64,000 nucleotides of DNA from Clostridium sp. CAG:302 (GTDB taxonomy: Bacteria; Bacillota_I; Bacilli_A; RF39; UBA660): the NCBI GenBank assembly GCA_000431795.1, contig FR887373.1, positions 118,530 to 182,529 of the forward strand, given 5' to 3'. A program made the translations under genes and the position numbers. Below, piece after piece: positions 43,207 to 51,208 of this stretch. How positions within the stretch are numbered: the first letter of the stretch is position 1; the number at the start of each line of letters is the position of its first letter. A model generated the notes under the pieces. That model made no database searches. It worked only from the letters and a program-made list of their open reading frames with translations, and was not told the origin of the DNA.

Positions 43207-44642
43207 TGACTAATAAATGTATTGATGAAATAAGAGAGGCTTTAGATACTGATAAGACCACTAGTGAGGAATTATTTAATGAGTCTAGAGATAAGGCTAT
43301 TAAGTATCAAAAAGAATATAATAGTTTTGTTACCATCCTAGATAAGAAAGAAGAATTAGATAGTGATAGTGTTATTAGTGGTATTCCTTATGCTTTAAAA
43401 GATAATATTTCTACGAAAGGAATATTAACTACAGCATCTTCAAATATACTTAAAGATTATATTCCTTTATATGACGCAACTGTATATAAGAAATTAAAAG
43501 AGGCTGGAGCTGTACTTGTAGGTAAAACAGTACTTGATGAACTTGCAATGGGTGGTACTGGTACTACTGGGCATACTGGTATTGTTAGAAATCCTTGGGA
43601 TAAAACAAGAATGATTGGTGGTAGTTCTGCGGGTAGTGCTGCTGCAGTGGCACTCGGTATTGTACCTTTTGCTATTGGTAGTGATACAGGTGATTCTATT
43701 AGAAAGCCTGCGGCATATGGTGGTGTGGTAGGATATAAACCTACTTATGGCAGAATATCTAGATATGGACTATTTGCTTTTGCTTCAAGTTTAGATCATG
43801 TCGGAGTATTTACTAGAAGTGTTAAAGACACTGCTTATGTTATGGATATTATTAAAGGTCATGATGATAAAGATATGACTAGTTTACCTGATGAAGATGT
43901 TAACTATGTAAATAATTTGTCAAATGATGTCAAAGGAAAGAAATTGTTTTACATGAAAGAGGCATTAGAGATAAACAATGGTAATGAAAATTTAGAAAAA
44001 ATAATAGAAAGTTTTTATAAGACTATAGATAAGTGCAGAGAACTTGGTATAGAAGTAGAGGGAGTAAGCTTTAGAAAAGATTTACTTGAGGCTGTATATC
44101 CTGCTTATAATGTTATATCTTGCGCTGAGGCAACCTCTAATAACTCTAATTTAACTGGTATTCCATTTGGTAATAGAATAGATGGTAATAATATTAATGA
44201 TATTATGATGAATACTAGAACTGAGGGATTTTCAGAACTTATTAAGAGAAGATTTGTTATAGGTAGTTATGTTCTTCAGAAAGAAAATCAAGAAAAGTTA
44301 TTTTTGAATGCAGGCAGAGTAAGAAGAATGATTGTAGATAGAATGAACGAACTATTTAAAGAATATGATGCACTTATTATGCCAAGTGCTCCGGATATTG
44401 CACCGCTATTTAATGAAGCAAGTGATAAGTTATCAGATGAGTATCTAATACTTGGTAATCATTTAGTTATTGGTAACTTTGGAGGATTCCCTAGTATATC
44501 TATTCCTAGTGGATTTGTTAATAATATGCCTATTAGTGTTAATATTACTGGTAGAGCAAAAGAAGATAGTTTAGTGCTTAATCTTGCTAATAAATTAGAA
44601 GAAGTACTTGGATGTAAAGGAATGGTGGCTAAAGATGAGTAA
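43206..44642 (+). CDS. gatA: Asp-tRNA(Asn)/Glu-tRNA(Gln) amidotransferase subunit A
   Basis: 478 aa. The amidase-signature triad is visible: Lys in PYALKDNIST, the cis-Ser in MIGGSSAGSAAAVALG, and the nucleophile Ser in SDTGDSIRKPAAYGG (the Gly before it is Asp here). GatA releases ammonia from glutamine for transfer to the mischarged tRNA. It overlaps gatC by one base and gatB by 8. Confidence 0.96.
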   Translation: MTNKCIDEIREALDTDKTTSEELFNESRDKAIKYQKEYNSFVTILDKKEELDSDSVISGIPYALKDNISTKGILTTASSNILKDYIPLYDATVYKKLKEAGAVLVGKTVLDELAMGGTGTTGHTGIVRNPWDKTRMIGGSSAGSAAAVALGIVPFAIGSDTGDSIRKPAAYGGVVGYKPTYGRISRYGLFAFASSLDHVGVFTRSVKDTAYVMDIIKGHDDKDMTSLPDEDVNYVNNLSNDVKGKKLFYMKEALEINNGNENLEKIIESFYKTIDKCRELGIEVEGVSFRKDLLEAVYPAYNVISCAEATSNNSNLTGIPFGNRIDGNNINDIMMNTRTEGFSELIKRRFVIGSYVLQKENQEKLFLNAGRVRRMIVDRMNELFKEYDALIMPSAPDIAPLFNEASDKLSDEYLILGNHLVIGNFGGFPSISIPSGFVNNMPISVNITGRAKEDSLVLNLANKLEEVLGCKGMVAKDE

Positions 44643-46056
44643 ATATATTCCCGTTATTGGTTTAGAAGTCCACTGCGAACTAAAAAGTAATAGTAAAAAT
44701 TTTAGTTCTAGTAAAAATGGTGATGGTGATGTTAATACTAATTTATCAGTAGTGGACATTGGTTATCCTGGTATACTTCCAGTAGTTAACAAAGAAGCTG
44801 TTAGAAAGAGTATTATGGTAGCTTTAGCATTAAACTCTACAATACCAGAATATCTAACTTTTGATAGAAAGAATTATTATTATCCTGATTTACCTAAAGG
44901 ATATCAGATTACTCAGTTTGGTAATCCAATAGGTACTAAAGGTTATGTAATGATAAATGTAGATGGAGTAGAAAAAAAGATTACTATTCAAGATACACAT
45001 TTAGAGGAAGATACCGCTAATATGGATCATTTAAGTACTTATTCTTTAATTGATTATAATAGAGCAGGAGTACCACTACTGGAGACTGTTACTGATCCTT
45101 GTATTAGTTCTTCAAAAGAAGCTATAGCTTATCTTGAGACACTTAGAAATATGTTCTTATACTTAGATGTTAGTGACGCAAGAGCAGATCTTGGTCAAAT
45201 AAGAGTAGATGTTAATGTATCTCTAATGAAAGAAGGAGATACTAAACTTGGCACAAGAGTAGAAATGAAGAATATTAACTCTTTTACAACTGTTAAAGAA
45301 GCTATTGAAGTTGAAATAAAAAGACAAACTGAAATACTTGAAGCAGGTGGAGTAATTGAACAAGAAACAAGAAGGTATGATGAAATAAATAAAACAACAG
45401 TATTTATGAGAGGTAAAGTAGATGCAATAGATTATAAGTATTATACTGAACCTAATATACCTCCTATTAAACTGAGAGAAGAATATATTAATAGTATTAA
45501 GAAAGATATGCCAGTACTTGAATATGAAAGAAAGAAAAAATATATAGATGAATATGGTATTGGCAGTGTTGATGCAGGTACTTTAACTAAAGATAGAAAA
45601 TTATCTGACTATTTTGAAAGTATTATTAGTAATGGTTCTAATCCTAAAAATACTGCTAATATTATAGTGGGATTTCTACTTGGATATTTAAATAAAAACT
45701 TTAAATCTATTAGTGATATAGATATTGATACAAAGGATTTTAGCGAAGTTATTAAAATGATGAGTGATGGCAAAATATCTAATAAACAAGTAAAAGATAT
45801 ATTTACTAAAGCACTAGATGAGAATAAGAATGTTCTTGATATTGCAAAGAGTGAAGGTACACAAATTAGTGATAAAGAAGAAATAAGAAAGATTATTAAT
45901 GAAGTATTTAATGATAATCCTAATATTGTTAATGATTATAAAAACGGTAAAAACGTTACGGGATTTATTATGGGTCTTATCATGAAGAAAACTTCAGGTA
46001 AAGTAAATCCTGGTATTACAAATATGGTATTAAGAGAAGAACTAGAAAAACTATAA
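44635..46056 (+). CDS. gatB: Asp-tRNA(Asn)/Glu-tRNA(Gln) amidotransferase subunit B
   Basis: 473 aa. YIPVIGLEVHCELKSNSKNF, RKNYYYPDLPKGYQITQ and IQDTHLEEDTAN form the kinase-like cradle. The C-terminal tail domain (about 400-473) has GFIMGLIMKKTSGKVNPG. GatB activates the tRNA-bound Asp or Glu with ATP. The ATG at 44635 lies inside the end of gatA. A tRNA-Asn gene, one of its substrates, lies 146 bases downstream. Confidence 0.96.
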   Translation: MSKYIPVIGLEVHCELKSNSKNFSSSKNGDGDVNTNLSVVDIGYPGILPVVNKEAVRKSIMVALALNSTIPEYLTFDRKNYYYPDLPKGYQITQFGNPIGTKGYVMINVDGVEKKITIQDTHLEEDTANMDHLSTYSLIDYNRAGVPLLETVTDPCISSSKEAIAYLETLRNMFLYLDVSDARADLGQIRVDVNVSLMKEGDTKLGTRVEMKNINSFTTVKEAIEVEIKRQTEILEAGGVIEQETRRYDEINKTTVFMRGKVDAIDYKYYTEPNIPPIKLREEYINSIKKDMPVLEYERKKKYIDEYGIGSVDAGTLTKDRKLSDYFESIISNGSNPKNTANIIVGFLLGYLNKNFKSISDIDIDTKDFSEVIKMMSDGKISNKQVKDIFTKALDENKNVLDIAKSEGTQISDKEEIRKIINEVFNDNPNIVNDYKNGKNVTGFIMGLIMKKTSGKVNPGITNMVLREELEKL

Positions 46057-46062
46057 AATATG

Positions 46063-46098
46063 TCTATCAACAGGTATGTTGATAGATTTTTCTTTTTT
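46063..46098 (+). terminator. Terminator of gatCAB
   Basis: Stem TCTATCAAC/GTTGATAGA, loop AGGTAT, then T-rich sequence. Confidence 0.87.
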
Positions 46099-46152
46099 TT
46101 AGGTATTTTTTTATAAATAATGAATAAAATATTAAAAAAGTTAAAAAAACAC

Positions 46153-46181
46153 TTGATTAGTTTAAAAAAATGTTATATACT
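46153..46181 (+). promoter_or_regulatory. Promoter of tRNA-Asn
   Basis: TTGATT, 17-base spacer, TATACT, about 22 bases before the tRNA. Confidence 0.7.
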
Positions 46182-46202
46182 TAAGAAGTCAAGTGAACAA
46201 GT

Positions 46203-46278
46203 GGCCAATTAGCTCAGTCGGTAGAGCACTCGGCTGTTAACCGATAGGTCGTAGGTTCGAGCCCTACATTGGCCGCCA
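46203..46278 (+). tRNA. tRNA-Asn (GTT)
   Basis: 76 bases with CCA encoded. The acceptor stem GGCCAAT/ATTGGCC, D stem GCTC/GAGC, anticodon arm TCGGCTGTTAACCGA with anticodon GTT, and T arm GTAGGTTCGAGCCCTAC all pair. Discriminator base G. Confidence 0.97.
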
Positions 46279-46289
46279 TTTGAATATTA

Positions 46290-46318
46290 AGAGTCTATTA
46301 CTTATAGATTCTTTTTTT
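46290..46318 (+). terminator. Terminator of tRNA-Asn
   Basis: Stem AGAGTCTAT/ATAGATTCT (one G-U), loop TACTT, then seven T. Confidence 0.88.
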
Positions 46319-46382
46319 ATTTTATATACGACCTATCTTAGATTATTCTTTTATAATTAGGAAGATTATAGATATTAAATTT

Positions 46383-46470
46383 GGCCACAGATATGATAAA
46401 ACAAAAGTGTTTTAGTTTTGAGATTACAAACTCAAAACTATTTGAAAAGACAGAATGACTTTTCAAAGTA
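46383..46470 (+). repeat. Dispersed double-hairpin element, copy G
   Basis: A diverged block GGCCACAGATATGATA, then hairpin 1 (TAGTTTTGAG/CTCAAAACTA, 46413-46422 with 46431-46440) and hairpin 2 (TTTGAAAAG/CTTTTCAAA, 46441-46449 with 46459-46467). Both have an A.A mismatch inside the stem. It lies between the tRNA terminator and the secE promoter. Confidence 0.65.
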
Positions 46471-46498
46471 AAATAATAATAAAACTTCAATAAAAATG

Positions 46499-46528
46499 TT
46501 GACAAATAAGTATTTATTGTGGTATATT
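46499..46528 (+). promoter_or_regulatory. Promoter of secE-nusG
   Basis: TTGACA, 18-base spacer, TATATT. Confidence 0.7.
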
Positions 46529-46581
46529 TATGTCAACCGAAAGGTGTTTTTATTTTAATCAAATATTGGGAGGATTTTGAT

Positions 46582-46749
46582 ATGATAGAATATTTTAAAG
46601 GTGTAAAAAAAGAAATATCTAGAATTAGATGGACAAGTAAAAAAGAACTTGTTAAATACTCTGTATCAACAGTAGCATTTATGATCTTTTTTGGAGTATT
46701 TTTCTATGCTATTGATTTACTAGTAGCATTACTAAGGAGTAAGATATAA
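46582..46749 (+). CDS. secE: Preprotein translocase subunit SecE
   Basis: 55 aa, the short Gram-positive form with one membrane helix (about 30-50). The amphipathic segment YFKGVKKEISRIRWTSKKEL is diagnostic. It is an essential part of the SecYEG channel. GGGAGG lies 8 bases before the ATG at 46582; longer in-frame starts lie upstream of that site. The stop overlaps the nusG start by one base. No rpmG gene is seen upstream. Confidence 0.94.
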   Translation: MIEYFKGVKKEISRIRWTSKKELVKYSVSTVAFMIFFGVFFYAIDLLVALLRSKI

Positions 46750-47282
46750 TGAAAAAAGAATGGTATGTTGTAAATACTGTAAGTGGTTACGAGTATAAAG
46801 TAAAAGAAAAACTAGAAATGAGAATTAACTCTATGGATTTACATGAAAATATATTCAGAGTTATTGTTCCAGAACAAAAAGAAATAGAATATAAAAATGG
46901 AGTTAAGAAAGAAAAAGTTAAAAAGATGTTTCCAGGATATGTATTAGTTGAAATGGTTATGTCTGATGAAGCATGGTATATTGTCAGAAATACTGCGGGT
47001 GTTACTGGATTTATAGGATCTTCTGGTAAAGGTGCTAAACCTATTCCTCTACTTCCCCAAGAAGTTGATAAAATACTTAATAGTATGGGTATGAGTAGAG
47101 TAGATGTTAGTAAAGACCTTAAAGAAGGTGCTAAAGTTAAGATTATTGCAGGGCCATTTAAAGATATGACCGCTAAAATAGATACTATTGATTTAAAAGA
47201 ACAAAAGCTAAATGTTTTAGTAGATTTATTTGGACAAGAGACTTCTGTCGAAGTTGATATGCAAGAAGTTGAGACTATATAA
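46749..47282 (+). CDS. nusG: Transcription termination/antitermination factor NusG
   Basis: 177 aa. The NGN domain (1-115) starts KEWYVVNTVSGYEYKVKEKL and includes MFPGYVLVEM and VRNTAGVTGFIG. The KOW domain (about 125-177) has GAKVKIIAGPFKDM. It binds RNA polymerase and couples to Rho or ribosomes. It is coupled to secE by overlapping stop and start. Confidence 0.97.
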   Translation: MKKEWYVVNTVSGYEYKVKEKLEMRINSMDLHENIFRVIVPEQKEIEYKNGVKKEKVKKMFPGYVLVEMVMSDEAWYIVRNTAGVTGFIGSSGKGAKPIPLLPQEVDKILNSMGMSRVDVSKDLKEGAKVKIIAGPFKDMTAKIDTIDLKEQKLNVLVDLFGQETSVEVDMQEVETI

Positions 47283-47336
47283 TTAGAATAAAAACACTAT
47301 ATAATAGAAAAAAATAGCAATTTAGATAAAAAATAG

Positions 47337-47365
47337 TTGAAAACTTTAAAAAAGTGTGCTATCAT
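47337..47365 (+). promoter_or_regulatory. Promoter of rplK
   Basis: TTGAAA, 17-base spacer, TATCAT. Confidence 0.6.
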
Positions 47366-47371
47366 TACTTC

Positions 47372-47434
47372 TGCGAGGCATATTATTATGTTAGTAAGTG
47401 GAAGGCGGACGCTGATAGGACCACACGCGAAAAT
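47372..47434 (+). promoter_or_regulatory. Putative L1-binding leader before rplK
   Basis: The core GTGGAAGG...ACGC...GGACCACAC, closed by GTGG/CCAC pairing, resembles the ribosomal protein L1 binding site found in the leaders of Bacillota rplK operons, where L1 represses translation. A second similar site precedes rplA. It has not been tested with a covariance model. Confidence 0.5.
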
Positions 47435-47458
47435 AAAATTTAATAGGAGGTGTTTTTC

Positions 47459-47878
47459 GTGGCTAAAGAAGTTACTAAGAAAATAACATTACAAATTCCA
47501 GCAGGAAAAGCAACACCAGCTCCTCCAGTAGGAACTGTACTTGGACCTGCAGGTATCAATCTACAAGAGTTTTGTACTAAATTCAATGATTCAACTAGAG
47601 ATAAAATGGGAGATATCGTTCCAGTAGTTATTACAATTTATGATGATAGAAGTTTTGATTTTGTACTTAAGACTCCACCTGCTGCTTTCTTATTAAAGAA
47701 GGTTGCTGGTATTAAATCTGGCTCTAGTAAGGGCGAAGTAGTTGCAACTATATCTAAGGATCAACTTAGACAAATTGCAGAAACTAAATTACCTGATTTA
47801 AATGCTTATACAGTAGAAGAAGCTATGAAGATAGTTGAAGGTACTGCTAGAAACATGGGAATCAAAATCGCAGAATAA
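47459..47878 (+). CDS. rplK: 50S ribosomal protein L11
   Basis: 139 aa. The N-terminal domain has KITLQIPAGKATPAPPVGTVLGPAGIN, and the C-terminal rRNA-binding domain has TPPAAFLLKKVAGI and the ending GTARNMGIKI. L11 forms the base of the GTPase-associated stalk. The GTG at 47459 follows AGGAGG by 8 bases. Confidence 0.97.
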   Translation: MAKEVTKKITLQIPAGKATPAPPVGTVLGPAGINLQEFCTKFNDSTRDKMGDIVPVVITIYDDRSFDFVLKTPPAAFLLKKVAGIKSGSSKGEVVATISKDQLRQIAETKLPDLNAYTVEEAMKIVEGTARNMGIKIAE

Positions 47879-47895
47879 TAAAAATAATTAATATG

Positions 47896-47952
47896 TCATA
47901 TAGGTTTATACCTATGTGGAAGGATGCATATTAGTCCGCAAATACCACATAA
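47896..47952 (+). promoter_or_regulatory. Putative L1-binding leader before rplA
   Basis: TATGTGG...CCACATA encloses AAGGATGC and GTCCGC, an arrangement like the L1-binding motif, directly before AAGGAGGG of rplA. A reading frame that begins inside it is not the true gene start. Confidence 0.55.
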
Positions 47953-47965
47953 GGAGGGAAGAAAA

Positions 47966-48661
47966 ATGAAAAGAAGTAAAAGATATGTTGCTAACTTAGA
48001 AAAACTTGATAAGAATAAAGCATATTCAGTAGAAGAAGCTGTTAAATTAGTTAAAGAAACTTCTAATTCTAAGTTTGATGGTACTGTAGAAGTAGCTATG
48101 AATTTAAACTTAGATACTAAAAAGAACGATCAACAATTAAGAGGAGCAGTTGTTCTACCAAATGGTACTGGTAAAAGTAAGAGAATTTTAGTTCTTGCTA
48201 AAGGTGACCAAGCTAAAGCTGCTAAAGAAGCTGGAGCTGACTTTGTAGGAGATGTTGATATGATTCAAAAAATCGAAAAAGAATCTTGGTTCGACTATGA
48301 TGTAATCATTGCTACTCCTGAAATGATGCCGCTTTTAGGTAAAATAGGTAAATTACTTGGACCTAAAGGTTTAATGCCAAACCCTAAGACTGGTACTGTT
48401 ACTACTGATACTGCTAAAGCAATTGAAGAAACTAAAAAAGGTAAAGTTAACTACAGAACTGATAGTTTCGGAAATGTTCATGGCATTATTGGTAAAGCAA
48501 GTTTTGATGATGCTAAATTAGCAGAAAATCTTAAAGCTTTTGTTGAAGCAATAATGAAAGTTAAACCTTCAACAGTAAAAGGTGCTTATGTTAAGAATAT
48601 TAGTATTTCTTCAACAATGGGACCTGGTGTTAAAATTGATTTAAATTCATTTGACAAATAA
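47966..48661 (+). CDS. rplA: 50S ribosomal protein L1
   Basis: 231 aa, standard length. KRYVANLEKLDKNKAYSVEEA, the conserved LGPKGLMPNPKTGTV, and the C-terminal KNISISSTMGPGVKID. L1 forms the mobile stalk near the E site and is the likely repressor acting on the two leaders described here. AAGGAGGG lies 7 bases before the ATG. Confidence 0.97.
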   Translation: MKRSKRYVANLEKLDKNKAYSVEEAVKLVKETSNSKFDGTVEVAMNLNLDTKKNDQQLRGAVVLPNGTGKSKRILVLAKGDQAKAAKEAGADFVGDVDMIQKIEKESWFDYDVIIATPEMMPLLGKIGKLLGPKGLMPNPKTGTVTTDTAKAIEETKKGKVNYRTDSFGNVHGIIGKASFDDAKLAENLKAFVEAIMKVKPSTVKGAYVKNISISSTMGPGVKIDLNSFDK

Positions 48662-48689
48662 TTTTATTTAATATATAATAATGTTGTTT

Positions 48690-48806
48690 GAGAAATATTA
48701 TGCCAAAGACAGTAAGGGCGTTAAGCTTGAAAATCTTACCGAGGAATAAAAAAATAACAAGTCTTTTATCCCTCGCAAGTAGAGGGATTTTATTATGGCA
48801 TAGGAA
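48690..48806 (+). promoter_or_regulatory. Ribosomal protein L10 leader
   Basis: ATGCCA pairs with TGGCAT at the base. Inside are AAGACAGTAAGG...CTTACCGAGG and the attenuator-like CCCTCGCAAGTAGAGGG followed by T-rich sequence. This is the typical Bacillota L10 leader, where the L10(L12)4 complex controls rplJ-rplL. Confidence 0.9.
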
Positions 48807-48818
48807 AGGAATGATACT

Positions 48819-49313
48819 ATGGCAAATGCAAAAATATTAGAGAAGAAGTCTTTAGTTGTAGATGAAATCAAAGGTAAATTTGAAAATGCTAAATCAGTAG
48901 TAGTATTTGATCCAAGAGGATTAAATGTTGCTGAAGTAACTGAACTAAGAAAAGCTCTAAGAGAATCAGGTTCTGATTATAAAGTATATAAAAATACTTT
49001 AGCTAAAAGAGCTGCTGATAGTTTAGATATTAAATTAGATGAGTATTTAGAAGGACCTTCTGCAATAAGTTTTTCTAGTGATGAACTTGCTCCTGTTAAA
49101 ATCATTAGTGATTTTGCTAAGAAGCATTCAGCACTTGAATTAAAAGCTGGTATCGTTGAAGGAAAGGTTGTAGCTGCTGATGAATTATCTGTATATGCTG
49201 CTATTCCATCAAGAGAAGGATTACTTACAATGCTTGCTGCAGGACTTATGGGTACTGTTAAAGACTTATCAATATGTTTAGATTTATATGCTAAACAAAA
49301 AGAAGAAAATTAA
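48819..49313 (+). CDS. rplJ: 50S ribosomal protein L10
   Basis: 164 aa. KKSLVVDEIKGKFENAKSVVVFDPRGL, then the rRNA-binding YKVYKNTLAKRA and EGPSAISFSSD. The C-terminal helix that binds L7/L12 dimers ends the protein. The L10 leader lies directly upstream, and rplL follows after 35 bases. Confidence 0.97.
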   Translation: MANAKILEKKSLVVDEIKGKFENAKSVVVFDPRGLNVAEVTELRKALRESGSDYKVYKNTLAKRAADSLDIKLDEYLEGPSAISFSSDELAPVKIISDFAKKHSALELKAGIVEGKVVAADELSVYAAIPSREGLLTMLAAGLMGTVKDLSICLDLYAKQKEEN

Positions 49314-49348
49314 TAAAAAATAAATTATAGGAAAGGAAGGAAAATATA

Positions 49349-49714
49349 ATGGCTAAATTAACAAAAGAAGAATTTATAAATTCACTAAATGAAATGTCTA
49401 TTCTTGAAATTAAAGAATTAGTTGACGCAATGAAGGAGGCGTATGGTGTTGACCCATCAGCAGTTGCTGTAGCAGGACCTGCAGTAGCAGCTGTTGAAGA
49501 AGGACCAAGCAAAGTTAATGTTGTTTTAACTGCTGCTGGTGCTAACAAGATTGCTGTTATTAAATTAGTTAGAGATTTAACTGGTTTAGGATTAAAAGAA
49601 GCTAAAGACATTGCTGATAATGGTGGAAACGTTAAAGAAGGCATCGACAAAGAAGAAGCTGAAAAGATTAAAGCTCAATTTGAAGAAGCTGGAGCTACTG
49701 TTGAATTAAAATAA
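49349..49714 (+). CDS. rplL: 50S ribosomal protein L7/L12
   Basis: 121 aa. The N-terminal dimerisation segment (LTKEEFINSLNEMSILEIKEL), an Ala/Gly/Val-rich hinge (about 38-50), and the C-terminal factor-binding domain with VNVVLTAAGANKIAVIKLVR and LGLKEAKDI. It recruits translation GTPases. It is followed by a strong terminator. Confidence 0.97.
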   Translation: MAKLTKEEFINSLNEMSILEIKELVDAMKEAYGVDPSAVAVAGPAVAAVEEGPSKVNVVLTAAGANKIAVIKLVRDLTGLGLKEAKDIADNGGNVKEGIDKEEAEKIKAQFEEAGATVELK

Positions 49715-49740
49715 TTAGTTTGTAGACATTTAAAATTATG

Positions 49741-49770
49741 AAGAAATCTATTTTATTAGATTTCTTTTTC
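49741..49770 (+). terminator. Terminator of rplJ-rplL
   Basis: Stem AAGAAATCTA/TAGATTTCTT, loop TTTTAT, then TTTCTTTTT. Confidence 0.87.
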
Positions 49771-49783
49771 TTTTTATTTGTGT

Positions 49784-49789
49784 TATACT
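49784..49789 (+). promoter_or_regulatory. -10 element of the HMA-like gene
   Basis: TATACT about 18 bases before the ATG at 49807; the -35 falls in the T-run of the rplL terminator and is not distinct. Confidence 0.4.
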
Positions 49790-49806
49790 TTTGTTGTGAT
49801 GCATAT

Positions 49807-50268
49807 ATGGAAAAAATAAAAATAAAGTTTGATTATGTTTCGTATTATGACTTTGAAGAAGAGTTTTTACTTTATTTATCAAAATCATATGGTATTATTT
49901 CTGCTGATATAGATAAGAAAACTAATGAGATTATAGTTGAATATGATTCTTCTAAGATATCTTTAGAACTATTAACAAAAGAAATATTAATATATTTAGG
50001 TTTGGACAAAATCCCTTCTGTTATAGCATTTGATAAGTGCGTTAGTAATAGTCATATACGTAAGAATATAATTGTTATTAAAGATATATGTTGTGAATAT
50101 TGTTTAAAAGATATGATTAAAGAATTACTAGTAGTTGATGGTATAGAAAGTGCTTATACTGATTTTGATTATGTAAATAAGTACAATGTAAATATTTTCA
50201 TAACTTATGATGATACAATTATTAATGAAGAAAAATTGATTGATTTAAAGAATAAATTCAATGGTTAG
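49807..50268 (+). CDS. Tandem HMA-like (ferredoxin-fold) protein
   Basis: 153 aa. There are two beta-alpha-beta-beta-alpha-beta repeats (about 1-68 and 82-153). The second reads VIKDICCEYCLKDMIKELLVVDGIESAYTDF, in which CEYC takes the place of the CxxC of heavy-metal-associated domains; the first repeat has no Cys pair. A metal-sensing or metal-carrying role is possible but unproven. A longer reading frame from 49738 runs through the rplL terminator and is not favoured. Confidence 0.65.
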   Translation: MEKIKIKFDYVSYYDFEEEFLLYLSKSYGIISADIDKKTNEIIVEYDSSKISLELLTKEILIYLGLDKIPSVIAFDKCVSNSHIRKNIIVIKDICCEYCLKDMIKELLVVDGIESAYTDFDYVNKYNVNIFITYDDTIINEEKLIDLKNKFNG

Positions 50269-50292
50269 TTTTTATTTGTATTATATTTTAGA

Positions 50293-50317
50293 GGCTGCTA
50301 AATAGTAGTCTTTTTTG
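50293..50317 (+). terminator. Terminator after the HMA-like gene
   Basis: GGCTGCT/AGTAGTC stem with two G-U pairs, loop AAAT, then six T. Confidence 0.78.
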
Positions 50318-50330
50318 ATTATGTTTTGAC

Positions 50331-50379
50331 GATGAGACTTAGGCTCAGACTCACCTTACGAGACTACAGGCTCGGAAGG
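50331..50379 (+). repeat. Dispersed hairpin element, copy H (two short hairpins)
   Basis: Hairpin 1 is TGAGAC-TTA-GGCTCA (50333-50346). Hairpin 2 pairs CCTT/AAGG and CGAG/CTCG, with A.G mismatches at both junctions and core GAGAC-TACA-GGCTC (50354-50379). No AT block is present. It lies just before the ybxB promoter. Confidence 0.62.
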
Positions 50380-50391
50380 AATAAAAAGATA

Positions 50392-50420
50392 TTGTAATTT
50401 TGATATTATTTTATTATAAT
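50392..50420 (+). promoter_or_regulatory. Promoter of ybxB
   Basis: TTGTAA, 17-base spacer, TATAAT; it leaves a 5' leader of only about 10 bases. Confidence 0.68.
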
Positions 50421-50436
50421 ATTGTTGGTGGTTAGT

Positions 50437-51030
50437 ATGAGTCAATATTTTGATAATGATAAGAATATTAAACATAATAAAAAGATAATAGAATTTTATT
50501 TTAATGATAAAAAATATAATCTATATAGTGATAATGGAGTATTTTCTAAAGATAAATTTGATTATGGTACTAGATTATTACTTGATAGTATTGATATTTC
50601 TAAATTAAGTGGTAATGTTCTTGATTTGGGCTGTGGTATAGGTGTAGTTGGAATAATACTTGGTACTATTAATAAAAATATTAATATTGATATGATTGAT
50701 ATTAATGAGAGGGCTATTTCTTTAGTAAGAGATAATTTAACTTTAAATAAGGTTAAGGCTAATGTTTTCAGTAGTGATGTATACTCTAATGTAAATAAGA
50801 AATATGACTATATTATTACTAATCCTCCTATTAGAGCAGGTAAAGAAGTAGTAAGAAAGTTTTTGCTGGGAGGATATGACTACTTAAATGATAATGGAAT
50901 ATTATATTTTGTTATGAGAAAAGATCATGGAGTTAAATCAATGATTAAAGAACTAGAAAATAAATATAATGTAACTATTATAAATAAAGATAAGGGATTT
51001 TACATTGTATCTTTAACTAAACATCTATAG
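50437..51030 (+). CDS. ybxB: RsmC-like class I methyltransferase (YbxB)
   Basis: 197 aa. FDYGTRLLLDSI precedes the SAM motif VLDLGCGIGVVGIIL. The acidic motif is DMIDINERAI, and the catalytic IITNPPIRAGKEV is typical of the RsmC/YbxB group that makes m2G in rRNA. In B. subtilis ybxB lies between rplL and rpoB, as here. GGTGG lies 6 bases before the ATG at 50437; TTG/GTG codons upstream overlap the site. Confidence 0.9.
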   Translation: MSQYFDNDKNIKHNKKIIEFYFNDKKYNLYSDNGVFSKDKFDYGTRLLLDSIDISKLSGNVLDLGCGIGVVGIILGTINKNINIDMIDINERAISLVRDNLTLNKVKANVFSSDVYSNVNKKYDYIITNPPIRAGKEVVRKFLLGGYDYLNDNGILYFVMRKDHGVKSMIKELENKYNVTIINKDKGFYIVSLTKHL

Positions 51031-51049
51031 TAAAGTAGGTGTTTTTTCT
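51020..51049 (+). terminator. Terminator overlapping the end of ybxB
   Basis: AAACATCTA/TAGGTGTTT with G-U pairs, then T-rich sequence. Confidence 0.7.
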
Positions 51050-51108
51050 CTTTTTATATAAAAATAATAAAAATTGGTAAAAAAAATAAAAAAGTATTTC
51101 TAAAGTTA

Positions 51109-51137
51109 TTGACTTATTTGTTAAATGCTGATAAACT
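51109..51137 (+). promoter_or_regulatory. Promoter of rpoB-rpoC
   Basis: TTGACT, 17-base spacer, TAAACT, giving a leader of about 65 bases. Confidence 0.68.
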
Positions 51138-51208
51138 TATAAATTGGTAACACATCTTTTAATGTGGCTGATTTTATAAAAAATCTAGGTATTGGGGTGA
51201 AAAAATTA

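Noticed and set aside
46519..46581. An rpmG (L33) gene or an extended SecE N-terminus upstream of secE
   Set aside because: No L33-like sequence is found, and the extension lies before the GGGAGG site of secE.
47924..47965. An upstream in-frame start for rplA
   Set aside because: It lies inside the putative L1-binding leader; the true start at 47966 has AAGGAGGG and gives the standard L1 N-terminus.
49738..49806. An N-terminal hydrophobic extension of the HMA-like protein
   Set aside because: The extension is the rplL terminator hairpin read as codons; ATG 49807 gives a clean domain start.
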